64,000 nt of DNA. Origin: Alkalitalea saponilacus (GTDB lineage Bacteria > Bacteroidota > Bacteroidia > Bacteroidales > Marinilabiliaceae). Numbering within the stretch: position 1 is the stretch's first letter; each line of letters starts with the position of its first letter. Below, piece after piece: positions 36,643 to 44,756 of this stretch. The DNA lies in contig NZ_FUYV01000012.1 of NCBI RefSeq assembly GCF_900168165.1, positions 62,001-126,000 of the forward strand, given 5' to 3'. The notes below the pieces were generated by a model, which searched no databases, was not told the DNA's origin, and saw only the letters and a program-made list of their open reading frames with translations. The translations under genes and the position numbers were made by a program.

Positions 36643-38094
36643 ATGAGAAAAATCATCGTAATCAATAACCCACAAAAGTGGGTTATTGATATCCCCGGGG
36701 TGGAAGTCATCGCACCCCGCACTTACCTGGAAGATGAAAACTATGCGAAGCTAAAAGGCGCCAGGGTTTTCAACCTTTGCTACGATTATGCCTATCAAAC
36801 CCGGGGGTATTATGTGAGTTTACTGGCCGAAGCGCGAGGTCAAAAGGTGATTCCATCGGTAAAAAAAATCCTCGACCTGAAATCTCAGGCCATTGTAAAA
36901 CTATTATCTGATGTTCAGGATGCTTTGATTCAAAAAACACTGCGCCACATTCGCTCAAAGGAGTTTGTTCTGAGTGTTTATTTTGGCCGCAACGTTTCCT
37001 CCCAATATGATAAACTGGCCAAAGAACTATATAAGCTCTTTCAGGTTCCTTTTTTGAGAGCCAGGTTTACGTTCGACGGCAAAAAGTGGGAGATTCAATC
37101 GGTTAGGACCATTCCTTTTAAGGAGATACCTGAGCACCATCTGGATTATATGGATCGATATGCCAAAGAGTATTTTAGTCAGAAAAGGTACGATCAGGCA
37201 AGAACGGGGAAATATAAATATGATTTGGCTATTTTGGTGAATCCTGATGAGAAATCACCGCCATCCAACAAAAAGGCCATTAGTCTTTTTGTGGAAGCCG
37301 CCGAAAAGGCCGGCTGTTATGTTGAGTTGATATCGAAAGATGATTTTCACCGGATAGGGGAGTTTGATGCTTTATTCATCAGGGAAACCACATCGGTAAA
37401 CCATCATACCTATAAAATAGCTCGTAGAGCGCAGAGCGAGGGGCTGGCGGTGATTGACTCTCCTGAGTCAATCCTGAAATGTGCCAACAAGGTTTATCTG
37501 GCCGAAATTCTACAACTGGCTCGAATTCATACTCCCAAAACAATCATCATTCATACTGAAAACGTGAAAGGGGTTGAACATCAACTTGGGTTTCCCTGCG
37601 TGTTGAAGTTGCCTGATTCATCTTTTTCGCAAGGAGTGGTTAAGGTTGAAACCCCTGAGCAGATGAGGGAGAAGGTGAAGGAGATGATGAAGGTTTCTGA
37701 TTTATTGATTGCTCAGGAGTTTTTGCCAACGGATTACGACTGGCGCGTGGGAGTTCTGAATAACCAGGTGATCTTTGTTTGCCGTTATTATATGGCACGC
37801 AATCATTGGCAGATTTACAACTGGCAATCGGATAAAAAACGTGAAGTTAGCGGAGGTTTTGATATTCTTGAGCCGGATGATGCGCCTTCATCGGTTAAAG
37901 CGACAGCACTTAAAGCCACGCGATTAATTGGCAACGGATTGTATGGGGTTGATATTAAAGAGGTGAAAGGAAAGGCCTTTGTGATTGAAATCAATGATAA
38001 TCCAAACATCGATGCCGGAGTTGAAGACTTGTTACTAAAGGAAAAACTGTACCAGATGGTGATAGAGCATTTGATAAATTCCATTGAAGAATAA
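36643..38094 (+). CDS. RimK-family ATP-grasp ligase with RLAN N-terminal domain
   Basis: A 483-residue ligase. Residues 1-165 match the RLAN domain that precedes RimK-like ATP-grasps ('VFNLCYDYAYQTRGYYVSLLAEARG' split across about 43-66). Residues 285-480 form the ATP-grasp: 'FPCVLKLPDSSFSQGVVKV' (ATP-binding), 'LIAQEFLPTDYDWRVGVL', and the metal-binding 'VIEINDNPNIDAG' (447-459). ATP-grasps of this type add an amino acid to a carboxylate through an acylphosphate. It is not ribosomal RimK proper, which is shorter. It sits between the C39 peptidase and GCS2 genes with 6-18 nt gaps. Substrates are unknown. Confidence 0.9.
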   Translation: MRKIIVINNPQKWVIDIPGVEVIAPRTYLEDENYAKLKGARVFNLCYDYAYQTRGYYVSLLAEARGQKVIPSVKKILDLKSQAIVKLLSDVQDALIQKTLRHIRSKEFVLSVYFGRNVSSQYDKLAKELYKLFQVPFLRARFTFDGKKWEIQSVRTIPFKEIPEHHLDYMDRYAKEYFSQKRYDQARTGKYKYDLAILVNPDEKSPPSNKKAISLFVEAAEKAGCYVELISKDDFHRIGEFDALFIRETTSVNHHTYKIARRAQSEGLAVIDSPESILKCANKVYLAEILQLARIHTPKTIIIHTENVKGVEHQLGFPCVLKLPDSSFSQGVVKVETPEQMREKVKEMMKVSDLLIAQEFLPTDYDWRVGVLNNQVIFVCRYYMARNHWQIYNWQSDKKREVSGGFDILEPDDAPSSVKATALKATRLIGNGLYGVDIKEVKGKAFVIEINDNPNIDAGVEDLLLKEKLYQMVIEHLINSIEE

Positions 38095-38112
38095 TTTCAC
38101 CCCTCTTAATTT

Positions 38113-39348
38113 ATGGCTGAAACTAATAAATACAATCTTTTCGATGTTTTTGGCGTGGAGCTGGAGTATATGATTGTTGATAAATCCTCTCTGAATGTAA
38201 AACCTTTGTGCGATGTGCTAATGAAGGAGGTGACCGGTGCTTTTTTGTCTGATTTTGAGAACGGGGCAATTGCATGGTCAAATGAATTGGTGAATCACGT
38301 GGTGGAACTAAAAACCAACGGACCTGCATCAGAACTGTGTGGGTTGTCCGACCTGTTTCATCAAAACATAAAAAAAATCAATTCCTTACTCGAAAAGCAC
38401 GATGCTATTTTAATGCCTGGGGGCTCACATCCTTGGATGAATCCCTTTGAGGAGACTAGGTTGTGGGAGCACGATTATAACGCGATTTACGCGTTATATA
38501 ACCGCATTTTCGATTGCCGTGGGCATGGATGGAGTAATCTTCAAAGTACTCACATCAATTTGCCATTTAACGGCAATGACGAATTTGCGAGGCTTCATGC
38601 GGCAATTCGGGTTGTTTTACCGCTGATTCCTGCTCTGTGTGCAAGTTCACCGATAATGGACGGTAAATTCACCGGTTTTTCTGATGGCCGCCTTGAAGCC
38701 TATCGCCATAATCAAGTCAAAATACCCGTCATTGCAGGAAAAATAATTCCCGAGCAGGCATTTTCTGAGGCAGACTATTATAAGAAGATCTTCAATCCCA
38801 TAAAAGCAGCCATAAAACCTTTTGATGATGAAGGAATTCTTGAACATCATTTTCTTAATTCTCGCGGGGCAATCGCCCGGTTTGATCGCGGTGCCATTGA
38901 AATCAGGTTGATAGATATTCAGGAATGTCCAAAAGCCGACCTCGCCTTTGTGGAATTGATTGTTGCTGTGTTAAGGCTTTTGGTAAATGAAGTTTTTGAA
39001 CCTTTAGAGGTTCAAAAATCGTGGAAAGAAGATGTGTTGGCTGAGATGCTTATCTCTGCCATTAAAAAGGGAGAAAAATCGCTTATCGATAATAAGGAAT
39101 ACTTGCAGTTATATGGCATCAGCGAAAAAATCAGCGTGCCGGCAGGCGATGTATGGAAACATCTGTTCAACATCTCAAAAAGCAATTTATCAACCGAAGC
39201 CATAGATGTTTTAACGGATATTTTACACCATGGAACACTTAGCAGTCGCATATTACGAGCTGTAAATGATGATTATTCTCCCGATAATTTGCAGATAATT
39301 TATGCCAAACTGACTGATTGTTTAATTAAAAATCAACTGTTTACCTAA
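38113..39348 (+). CDS. Glutamate-cysteine ligase-family (GCS2) carboxylate-amine ligase
   Basis: A 411-residue ATP-dependent carboxylate-amine ligase of the GCS2 superfamily. The catalytic start 'DVFGVELEYMIVD' (11-23) supplies metal-binding acidic residues, followed by 'ELVNHVVELKT', 'MPGGSHPWMNP', 'QSTHINLPF' and 'ARFDRGAIEIRLIDIQECP'. These match the family fold but it is not a standard GshA. Such enzymes join glutamate or a similar acid to an amine. Its ATG lies 18 nt after the RimK-type stop and its stop is 2 nt before the amidohydrolase start, so translation is likely coupled. Two different ligases in one operon imply two successive amide bonds. Confidence 0.9.
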   Translation: MAETNKYNLFDVFGVELEYMIVDKSSLNVKPLCDVLMKEVTGAFLSDFENGAIAWSNELVNHVVELKTNGPASELCGLSDLFHQNIKKINSLLEKHDAILMPGGSHPWMNPFEETRLWEHDYNAIYALYNRIFDCRGHGWSNLQSTHINLPFNGNDEFARLHAAIRVVLPLIPALCASSPIMDGKFTGFSDGRLEAYRHNQVKIPVIAGKIIPEQAFSEADYYKKIFNPIKAAIKPFDDEGILEHHFLNSRGAIARFDRGAIEIRLIDIQECPKADLAFVELIVAVLRLLVNEVFEPLEVQKSWKEDVLAEMLISAIKKGEKSLIDNKEYLQLYGISEKISVPAGDVWKHLFNISKSNLSTEAIDVLTDILHHGTLSSRILRAVNDDYSPDNLQIIYAKLTDCLIKNQLFT

Positions 39349-39350
39349 TT

Positions 39351-40031
39351 ATGAAGCTGTTTCTTTCCTGCGAACATGGTGGAAATGTGGTTCCGCCATC
39401 CTACCAATCCATATTTTCTGATGCAGAGAAGGTTCTCAATAGTCATCGGGGTTGGGATATTGGTGCTTTGGAATTGTTTAATGTGCTTCGCCAATGCGAA
39501 GCACATTTTAGCGACTATTCGGTGGTGACAAGATTGTTGGTGGATTTAAACCGCTCATTGCATCGAAAAACTCTTTTTTCGGAATTTACCCGACATCTCA
39601 ACAACAGAGAGATGGGACTAATTTTGACCGAGTTTTATCATCCGTTCAGGAACCGGTTCTTTAATTCAGTAAGTGAAGTGACAGCAAAAGGAGAAGATGT
39701 TTTTCATATTTCTGTACATTCATTCACACCAGAACTTAACGGAGAAGTGCGCAATGCTGATATCGGGTTGCTTTACAACCCCTCACATGCCAACGAAAAA
39801 GAGATAGCCGGACAATGGAAATTAATGTTGAAGAAGTATTTGCCTCATTTCAAAATACGTTTTAACTATCCGTACCTAGGAAAGACCGATGGCCATGTGG
39901 CACCATTAAGAATCGCCTTTGGCAACCGATATAACGGCATTGAGTTTGAATTGAATAACAAACATGCCGGGGAAACTGAAGTGATGAACGGCATACGCAA
40001 ATCATTGGTTGAATTGTTGGGTGTATTTTAG
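39351..40031 (+). CDS. N-formylglutamate amidohydrolase-family protein
   Basis: A 226-residue zinc amidohydrolase of the FGase (HutG-type) family. The start 'MKLFLSCEHGGNVVPPSY' gives the first metal ligands (Glu/His); 'HRGWDIGALELF', 'DLNRSLH' and 'HISVHSFTPELNGEVRNADIGLLY' are further family motifs. No other histidine-degradation gene is nearby, so a role in histidine catabolism is unlikely. As the last gene of the C39-RimK-GCS2 operon, it more likely hydrolyses a glutamyl- or acyl-amide made by the two ligases, giving turnover or editing. This role is inferred from context. Confidence 0.87.
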   Translation: MKLFLSCEHGGNVVPPSYQSIFSDAEKVLNSHRGWDIGALELFNVLRQCEAHFSDYSVVTRLLVDLNRSLHRKTLFSEFTRHLNNREMGLILTEFYHPFRNRFFNSVSEVTAKGEDVFHISVHSFTPELNGEVRNADIGLLYNPSHANEKEIAGQWKLMLKKYLPHFKIRFNYPYLGKTDGHVAPLRIAFGNRYNGIEFELNNKHAGETEVMNGIRKSLVELLGVF

Positions 40032-40168
40032 TAGGGTCCTCATTCAAGTTTTCATCCCACAAAGCCACGTTTTAAAAACAATCTTTGTGAACTTCATGTC
40101 TTGGCGGGAAATAACTACAAATATCTATATCCAAAATCTCTGTTATCTTTGCATAAAAATATTAGAAT

Positions 40169-41104
40169 ATGAGTTATGCCTGGGGACATACCAGAAGGTA
40201 CAATGATTTTGGAACATACATCAGGAAGAAATTCAACGGAAGGGTTCAGAAAATATCCATACATGCCGGTTTTACATGTCCCAATAGGGATGGGAGTAAA
40301 GGTATAGGAGGTTGTACCTTTTGTAACAACGAGACATTTAAACCATCTTATTGTCAGTCTTCTATGTCTATTTTTGATCAGGTTGAAAAGGGCATAAAGT
40401 TTTTTTCTCAACGCTATCCCGCTACCAGATTTCTTGCCTATTTTCAGGCTTATACCAACACTTACGGAGAGCTGAATGATTTAATAAATACATACGAACA
40501 AGCTTTAAGTCATCCAGATGTTACAGGCCTGATCATCGGTACGCGTCCGGATTGTCTGCCTGATGGACTTATTCACTATCTTTCAGATTTAAGTAAGAGG
40601 TCATATGTGGTTGTAGAATTGGGAGTTGAATCCACCAGTGATTTAACACTTCAAAACATCAATAGAGGGCACGATTACCAATCGACCATAGATGCTGTGC
40701 ATAAATTGGTTGATGTAGGTATTCCGGTTGGTGCTCATTTGATTTTAGGATTACCCGGAGAGTCGAGGGAGATGATGCTTAAGCATGCTGAATCGGTTTC
40801 AAAACTTCCGGTTACTTACTTAAAAATACATCAATTGCAATATGTTAAGGGTTCACACCTTGGACAATTATATTTTTCAAAACCAGAAAACTTTAAAGTA
40901 TTTGAATTGAATGAATACATTGAGTTAGTGGTAGATTTTTTGGAGTTGGTTCGTCCCGATATCGTGGTAGAGAGATTTGCCAGCCAGGCACCTCATGAGT
41001 TACTATTGGCTCCAAGATGGGGCCTAAAAAACTTTGAAATTGTACATAAAGTAGAGCAACGAATGGAAGAGAGAGAAACCTGGCAAGGGCGTCTCTATCG
41101 TTGA
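40169..41104 (+). CDS. TIGR01212-family radical SAM protein (YhcC-like)
   Basis: A 311-residue radical SAM protein. The cluster ligands are Cys37, Cys49 and Cys52 in 'FTCPNRDGSKGIGGCTFC', the long-spaced variant typical of the YhcC/TIGR01212 family. Further family blocks are 'RFLAYFQAYTNTYG', 'GLIIGTRPDCLPD' and 'GAHLILGLPGES'. The reaction is not known; the family may modify RNA or protein. It begins 137 nt after the amidoligase operon on the same strand and could be its fifth gene, but the gap makes this uncertain. Its 3' end overlaps the convergent DUF4197 gene by 10 bp. Confidence 0.9.
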   Translation: MSYAWGHTRRYNDFGTYIRKKFNGRVQKISIHAGFTCPNRDGSKGIGGCTFCNNETFKPSYCQSSMSIFDQVEKGIKFFSQRYPATRFLAYFQAYTNTYGELNDLINTYEQALSHPDVTGLIIGTRPDCLPDGLIHYLSDLSKRSYVVVELGVESTSDLTLQNINRGHDYQSTIDAVHKLVDVGIPVGAHLILGLPGESREMMLKHAESVSKLPVTYLKIHQLQYVKGSHLGQLYFSKPENFKVFELNEYIELVVDFLELVRPDIVVERFASQAPHELLLAPRWGLKNFEIVHKVEQRMEERETWQGRLYR

Positions 41105-41853
41105 GCTTCGCTTGATCCAAACACCCTTTCCAACAAGGCTGTAACCCTTGCTGCAGGATTGGTTCTTATTTTGGCTTCCTCTTCAGCCAGTTTCAAAAAC
41201 AGACCGTCCAGAGCCTGATGTGTCAGGTATTCATCCAGTTCAATCTCAACGGTGTTAAATCCGGCAATTTGTCCCGCCAACGATCCTGCCAGCCTGTTCC
41301 ATTGGCCGGTAAGGTTTTGCCACGAATCGTTGGTAGAAATTCCAGTTACAAGGTTTTGATTCAGGGAACTTTCTATTTTAGGCTGGTATAGTTTAAAAAG
41401 TTCATTATAAGTATGATTTCTCAAATACTGGGTTGCTGCATTATCGCCGTCTCTTAAGACGGTGAATGCATCCTGTATGGTCATTTTGGTTACTGCATTT
41501 ACAAAAATGGGCGTAGCCTCCTTTGCAGCATGCTCTGCCGAACGGTTGATTCTCAATATAACATCTTCCAAAAGTTTTTCTCCTCCGGGGATGCGGTTCA
41601 GGTTATCTGTAATGACGGCAGCTTCCGGGGGAAGTAATATTTTGACCAATTCATCACCATAGTAACCATTCATACGCGAGAGTCCGCTGGCAGCAGAGTC
41701 CGTTCCAATTTTCAGTGCTTCTCTGAGTCCGTTGGCCACCTCAGTTTGAGTCAGCGGGCGGTCGCCTTCAATGGTCTGAACAATTTGAGTGAGCTCTGCA
41801 CAACCAGCAGTAATAAAAATTGATAAGGCAATGTATTTAAATAATTTATTCAT
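41095..41853 (-). CDS. DUF4197 lipoprotein
   Basis: A 252-residue protein with lipobox 'FITAGC' (Cys18), so a membrane-anchored periplasmic lipoprotein. The DUF4197 pattern is clear: 'EVANGLREALKIGTDSAASGLSRMNGYYGDELVKILLPPEA' in segments, 'AVTKMTIQDAFTVLRDGDNAATQYL' and 'HQALDGLFLKLAEEEAKIRTNPAARVTALLERVFG' at the C-terminus. It is helical throughout. The function of the family is not known. It converges with the radical SAM gene and overlaps it by 10 bp; a gene for another radical SAM protein lies upstream on the same strand. Confidence 0.9.
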   Translation of the reverse strand: MNKLFKYIALSIFITAGCAELTQIVQTIEGDRPLTQTEVANGLREALKIGTDSAASGLSRMNGYYGDELVKILLPPEAAVITDNLNRIPGGEKLLEDVILRINRSAEHAAKEATPIFVNAVTKMTIQDAFTVLRDGDNAATQYLRNHTYNELFKLYQPKIESSLNQNLVTGISTNDSWQNLTGQWNRLAGSLAGQIAGFNTVEIELDEYLTHQALDGLFLKLAEEEAKIRTNPAARVTALLERVFGSSEAQR

Positions 41854-41921
41854 TTTATTTATATTGATAAGTGAATTCTCCGATAGATTAAATAGTAATT
41901 GTGATAATTCTATAAATATAC

Positions 41922-43820
41922 CTATATTCTCTTCTTAAATTGCTTTTTAGTTCCTCTTATTCCGTCTTTAAAATAAAGAGAGTTTGGTTTTTCTCCAATT
42001 TCCTTATCAAACAATAACTTCTCCATTTTCGTCAGGTTATTTTTTCTCAGCAGTGCAGTGATTTTTTTTCGGAATTCAGGTTTATACCAAAAAAAGAACA
42101 TTCGTTGGTTTTCCTTTTCGTCTCTGGTTTTTGCAGTAAAAACCGGTTTCATTGTGTAGGGGTTTATGCCCGAATAATAGATGACTGTTGCCAGTGTCAT
42201 GGGAGTTGGAGTAAAATCCTGCACCTGTTCCAGATTAAAATTTAAAGCTTTAGTTTCCACTGCAAGCTCAGCCATTGAACTTTCCGTTGAGCCGGGATGG
42301 CTGGAGATGAAATATGGAATCAACTGCTGATTTAGGTCTTTGGACTTGTTGATGGCATTAAACTGCCTGTTGAACTCCTTAAACAGGGTGAACGAAGGCT
42401 TTCTCATTAATTTTAATACCTGGTCGGAGGTGTGTTCCGGGGCTACTTTTAACCGGCCTGATACATGTTTTGTAATCAGCTCCTGTATGTAATTCTGATG
42501 CGATTGTCTCTCATTTTCATTAGCCTTGGGATTCAAAAACATATCATATCTGACACCGCTGCCAATAAAAGTCTTTTTAATTCCCTCTATTTTATCAGCT
42601 TTTTGGTAAATGGAGACGAGTGGATTGTGGTTGGTGTTCAGGTTGGTGCAAATATTTGGAAATATGCATGATGGTCGTATGCATTTATTGCAAATGTTTA
42701 AATCCTTTCCCGCCATTTTATACATATTGGCACTCGGGCCTCCCAAATCAGAAATATATCCTTTGAAATCTTCCATTTCAGTTACCTGTTTTACTTCATT
42801 CAGGATGGAATTCTCTGAGCGGGAAGAGATAAACTTTCCCTGGTGTGCTGAAATGGTACAAAAACTACAACCGCCAAAGCACCCACGGTGCATGGTAATG
42901 GAGTGCTTAATCATTTCATAGGCCGGAATGGTGCCTTTGCCGTTGTATTTGGGATGTGGAATTCGTGTAAATGGAAGGTTGAAAACACTATCCATTAAAG
43001 CCTGATCCATAGGAGGGTATGTAGGGTTTACAACAACTCTTTCATCTCCGCATTTTTGATGTATTCGTGCTGCGTTAAGTTTGTTGGATTCCTGTTCAAT
43101 GTGTCTGAAATTCTCAGCATATTTTGATTTATTGGCCAGGCACTCTTCATGTGAATGAAGCTCTGTATCGCTCCACTTTTTAACGGTTGGAAGATTTTCA
43201 TCTACAGCCTGTAAAAACGCCGTTTGAGGAACTGTTTTTAAACTTGAAAACGGGACACCTTTAAGCAAAAGCCGGACGATTTCCCCCAGAGGTTGTTCAC
43301 CCATGCCATAAATAAGCAAATCGGCTCGAGTCCATTTAAGAATTCCCGGACGAAGTTCATCCTGCCAGTAATCATAGTGTGTAAGCCTACGAAGTGAGGC
43401 TTCAATACCACCAAGAATAACGGGCACATCAGGGTACAAATCTTTTAGAATGGATGTATATACCTTGGATGGATAGTCGGGTCTGAAACCGGCCTTACCA
43501 CCCGGTGTGTACGCATCATCAGACCGTCTTCTTCTTCCCGCAGTGTAGTGATTGACCATGGAATCCATATTCCCGGCTGATACTGCAAAAAACAGTTTTG
43601 GGGTACCAAATTTTCTGAAATCGCGAAGATCGTCCTTCCAGTTAGGCTGGGGAACAATTACCACATTGAGTCCCAGTGATTGAAGATAGCGAGCAATAAC
43701 AGCATTTGCAAAAGACGGGTGATCAATATAAGCATCTCCTGAAATCAAAATAACATCAGGTTGATCCCATCCCAACAACTTCATCTCTTTTACAGATACC
43801 GGTATAAATCCCTTAGTCAA
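41922..43820 (-). CDS. YgiQ-family radical SAM protein
   Basis: A 632-residue radical SAM protein of the YgiQ family, unknown reaction. The cluster motif 'HRGCFGGCSFC' supplies Cys314, Cys318 and Cys321; an N-terminal 'GWDQPDVILISGDAYIDHPSF' (B12-binding-like) and a later 'LGGPSANMYKM', then 'CNKCIRPSCIFPNIC', are diagnostic. The start appears to be TTG at 43820: no in-frame ATG lies between it and an upstream stop. The protein then starts at the usual distance before 'EMKLLGWD', and the minus-strand -7 box TATCTTTG (43847-43854) lies just upstream. It is monocistronic. Confidence 0.94.
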   Translation of the reverse strand: MTKGFIPVSVKEMKLLGWDQPDVILISGDAYIDHPSFANAVIARYLQSLGLNVVIVPQPNWKDDLRDFRKFGTPKLFFAVSAGNMDSMVNHYTAGRRRRSDDAYTPGGKAGFRPDYPSKVYTSILKDLYPDVPVILGGIEASLRRLTHYDYWQDELRPGILKWTRADLLIYGMGEQPLGEIVRLLLKGVPFSSLKTVPQTAFLQAVDENLPTVKKWSDTELHSHEECLANKSKYAENFRHIEQESNKLNAARIHQKCGDERVVVNPTYPPMDQALMDSVFNLPFTRIPHPKYNGKGTIPAYEMIKHSITMHRGCFGGCSFCTISAHQGKFISSRSENSILNEVKQVTEMEDFKGYISDLGGPSANMYKMAGKDLNICNKCIRPSCIFPNICTNLNTNHNPLVSIYQKADKIEGIKKTFIGSGVRYDMFLNPKANENERQSHQNYIQELITKHVSGRLKVAPEHTSDQVLKLMRKPSFTLFKEFNRQFNAINKSKDLNQQLIPYFISSHPGSTESSMAELAVETKALNFNLEQVQDFTPTPMTLATVIYYSGINPYTMKPVFTAKTRDEKENQRMFFFWYKPEFRKKITALLRKNNLTKMEKLLFDKEIGEKPNSLYFKDGIRGTKKQFKKRI

Positions 43821-43846
43821 AATAACGTTGTACTTTATTTTTGATG

Positions 43847-43854
43847 CAAAGATA
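43847..43854 (-). promoter_or_regulatory. Candidate -7 box for the YgiQ gene
   Basis: Minus-strand TATCTTTG fits TAnnTTTG, 27 nt upstream of the TTG start. Confidence 0.5.
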
Positions 43855-43993
43855 ATTTATTTGTATCAAAGGGGGCATCATATTTCATTAATTAAGTAGT
43901 GATTACCAGATAATTTTTTATATTTGACACAATAATTCCTAAAGTAAAAAAATAAAAGTTGTGAACTTTATTTTTTAATTTTAAAACCAATGT

Positions 43994-44001
43994 TAATTTT
44001 G
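43994..44001 (+). promoter_or_regulatory. Candidate -7 box for the zapB-like/zapA operon
   Basis: TAATTTTG fits TAnnTTTG, 22 nt before the ATG of the coiled-coil gene. Confidence 0.45.
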
Positions 44002-44022
44002 TATGTGAATTTAATATAAATC

Positions 44023-44316
44023 ATGGTTAATCCAAATATAGAATTAGTTGTTAAACTGGAAGAGAAGATTGATCTATTGGTTGATCGGTACAGGGCTCAA
44101 AAAGAGGAGAATAGGCTCCTTAGAGACCGTATTTCGGAATTGACAAACCAATTGGATGAAGCTGGTTCTTCCTACACGGAACTTGAGAGTAGTTTTAATA
44201 AGTTGAAGGTCGCTAAGACTTTAGAAGCTTCAAGTGAAGATGTGCGTGAAACTAAGGTAAAGATTAACCAAATAGTGCGGGAAATTGATAAGTGTATAGC
44301 TCTCTTAAATCGTTAA
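44023..44316 (+). CDS. Small coiled-coil protein (ZapB-like) upstream of zapA
   Basis: A 97-residue protein that is almost entirely coiled coil: 'VKLEEKIDLLVDRYRAQKEENRLLRD' in heptads, through to 'VREIDKCIALLNR' at the end. The length, charge pattern and position directly before zapA (10 nt gap) suggest a ZapB-like division factor that would bridge ZapA and the FtsZ ring. The name is inferred from position and architecture, because coiled coils are hard to assign by sequence. The pairing with zapA is one I associate with Bacteroidota. Confidence 0.75.
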   Translation: MVNPNIELVVKLEEKIDLLVDRYRAQKEENRLLRDRISELTNQLDEAGSSYTELESSFNKLKVAKTLEASSEDVRETKVKINQIVREIDKCIALLNR

Positions 44317-44326
44317 TAGCTGAAGA

Positions 44327-44617
44327 ATGGACGACAAACTTTCTATACGTGTGAATGTTGCCGACAGGTATTACCCTTTGCGAGTGGACAGGGAAGATGA
44401 GGAACGGATAAGGATGGCTGCCAAGCTAATTAACGATAAGGTTTTACAGTATAAGCAGCGTTATAATGATAAAGATGTTCAGGATTTTTTAGCCATGGCT
44501 GCATTGCAATATGTCATAAAGGCTCTTGAACTTGAAAACAATCATGATGTAACGCCTGTTATGGAGGCTGTTTCTTTGTTGGATAAAAAAGTTGATCAAC
44601 TTCTAACGGAGGAATAA
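44327..44617 (+). CDS. zapA: Cell division protein ZapA
   Basis: A 96-residue protein that binds and bundles FtsZ filaments. The family pattern 'LSIRVNVADRYYPLRVDREDEERIRMAAKLINDKV' (residues 4-38, in parts) and the helical C-terminal dimer region 'DFLAMAALQYVIKALELEN' are clear. It follows the coiled-coil gene by 10 nt and precedes a candidate 6S-like RNA and rny. The neighbourhood is conserved in Bacteroidota as far as I know. Confidence 0.92.
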   Translation: MDDKLSIRVNVADRYYPLRVDREDEERIRMAAKLINDKVLQYKQRYNDKDVQDFLAMAALQYVIKALELENNHDVTPVMEAVSLLDKKVDQLLTEE

Positions 44618-44639
44618 TACTTATATTTTAATTTTAGAG

Positions 44640-44727
44640 ATTACCCGCATTTTTTTCCTTAAAACAACAACTGTTAAATAGTTGTTGTTAAGTCTTTTGT
44701 GACAGGGAAAAGGATGCGTTTTTTATA
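44640..44727 (+). ncRNA. ssrS: Candidate 6S-like RNA between zapA and rny
   Basis: The gap between zapA and rny holds a long imperfect rod. CGCAT (44646-44650) and CCTT (44657-44660) pair with AAGGATGCG (44710-44718). The rod is closed by a perfect 10-bp hairpin AACAACAACT/AGTTGTTGTT (44663-44689) with an internal asymmetric loop. A T-run at 44719-44724 follows like a terminator. 6S RNA lies next to zapA in proteobacteria, and I recall it between zapA and rny in Bacteroidota. The short rod with a large internal loop fits. Exact ends are estimates. Confidence 0.6.
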
Positions 44728-44756
44728 TATATAATCAATTTTAAACAGGTAAAACA

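Noticed and set aside
39351-40031. Histidine utilisation (hut) role for the amidohydrolase
   Set aside because: No hutH, hutU or hutI genes nearby; context is an amidoligase operon.
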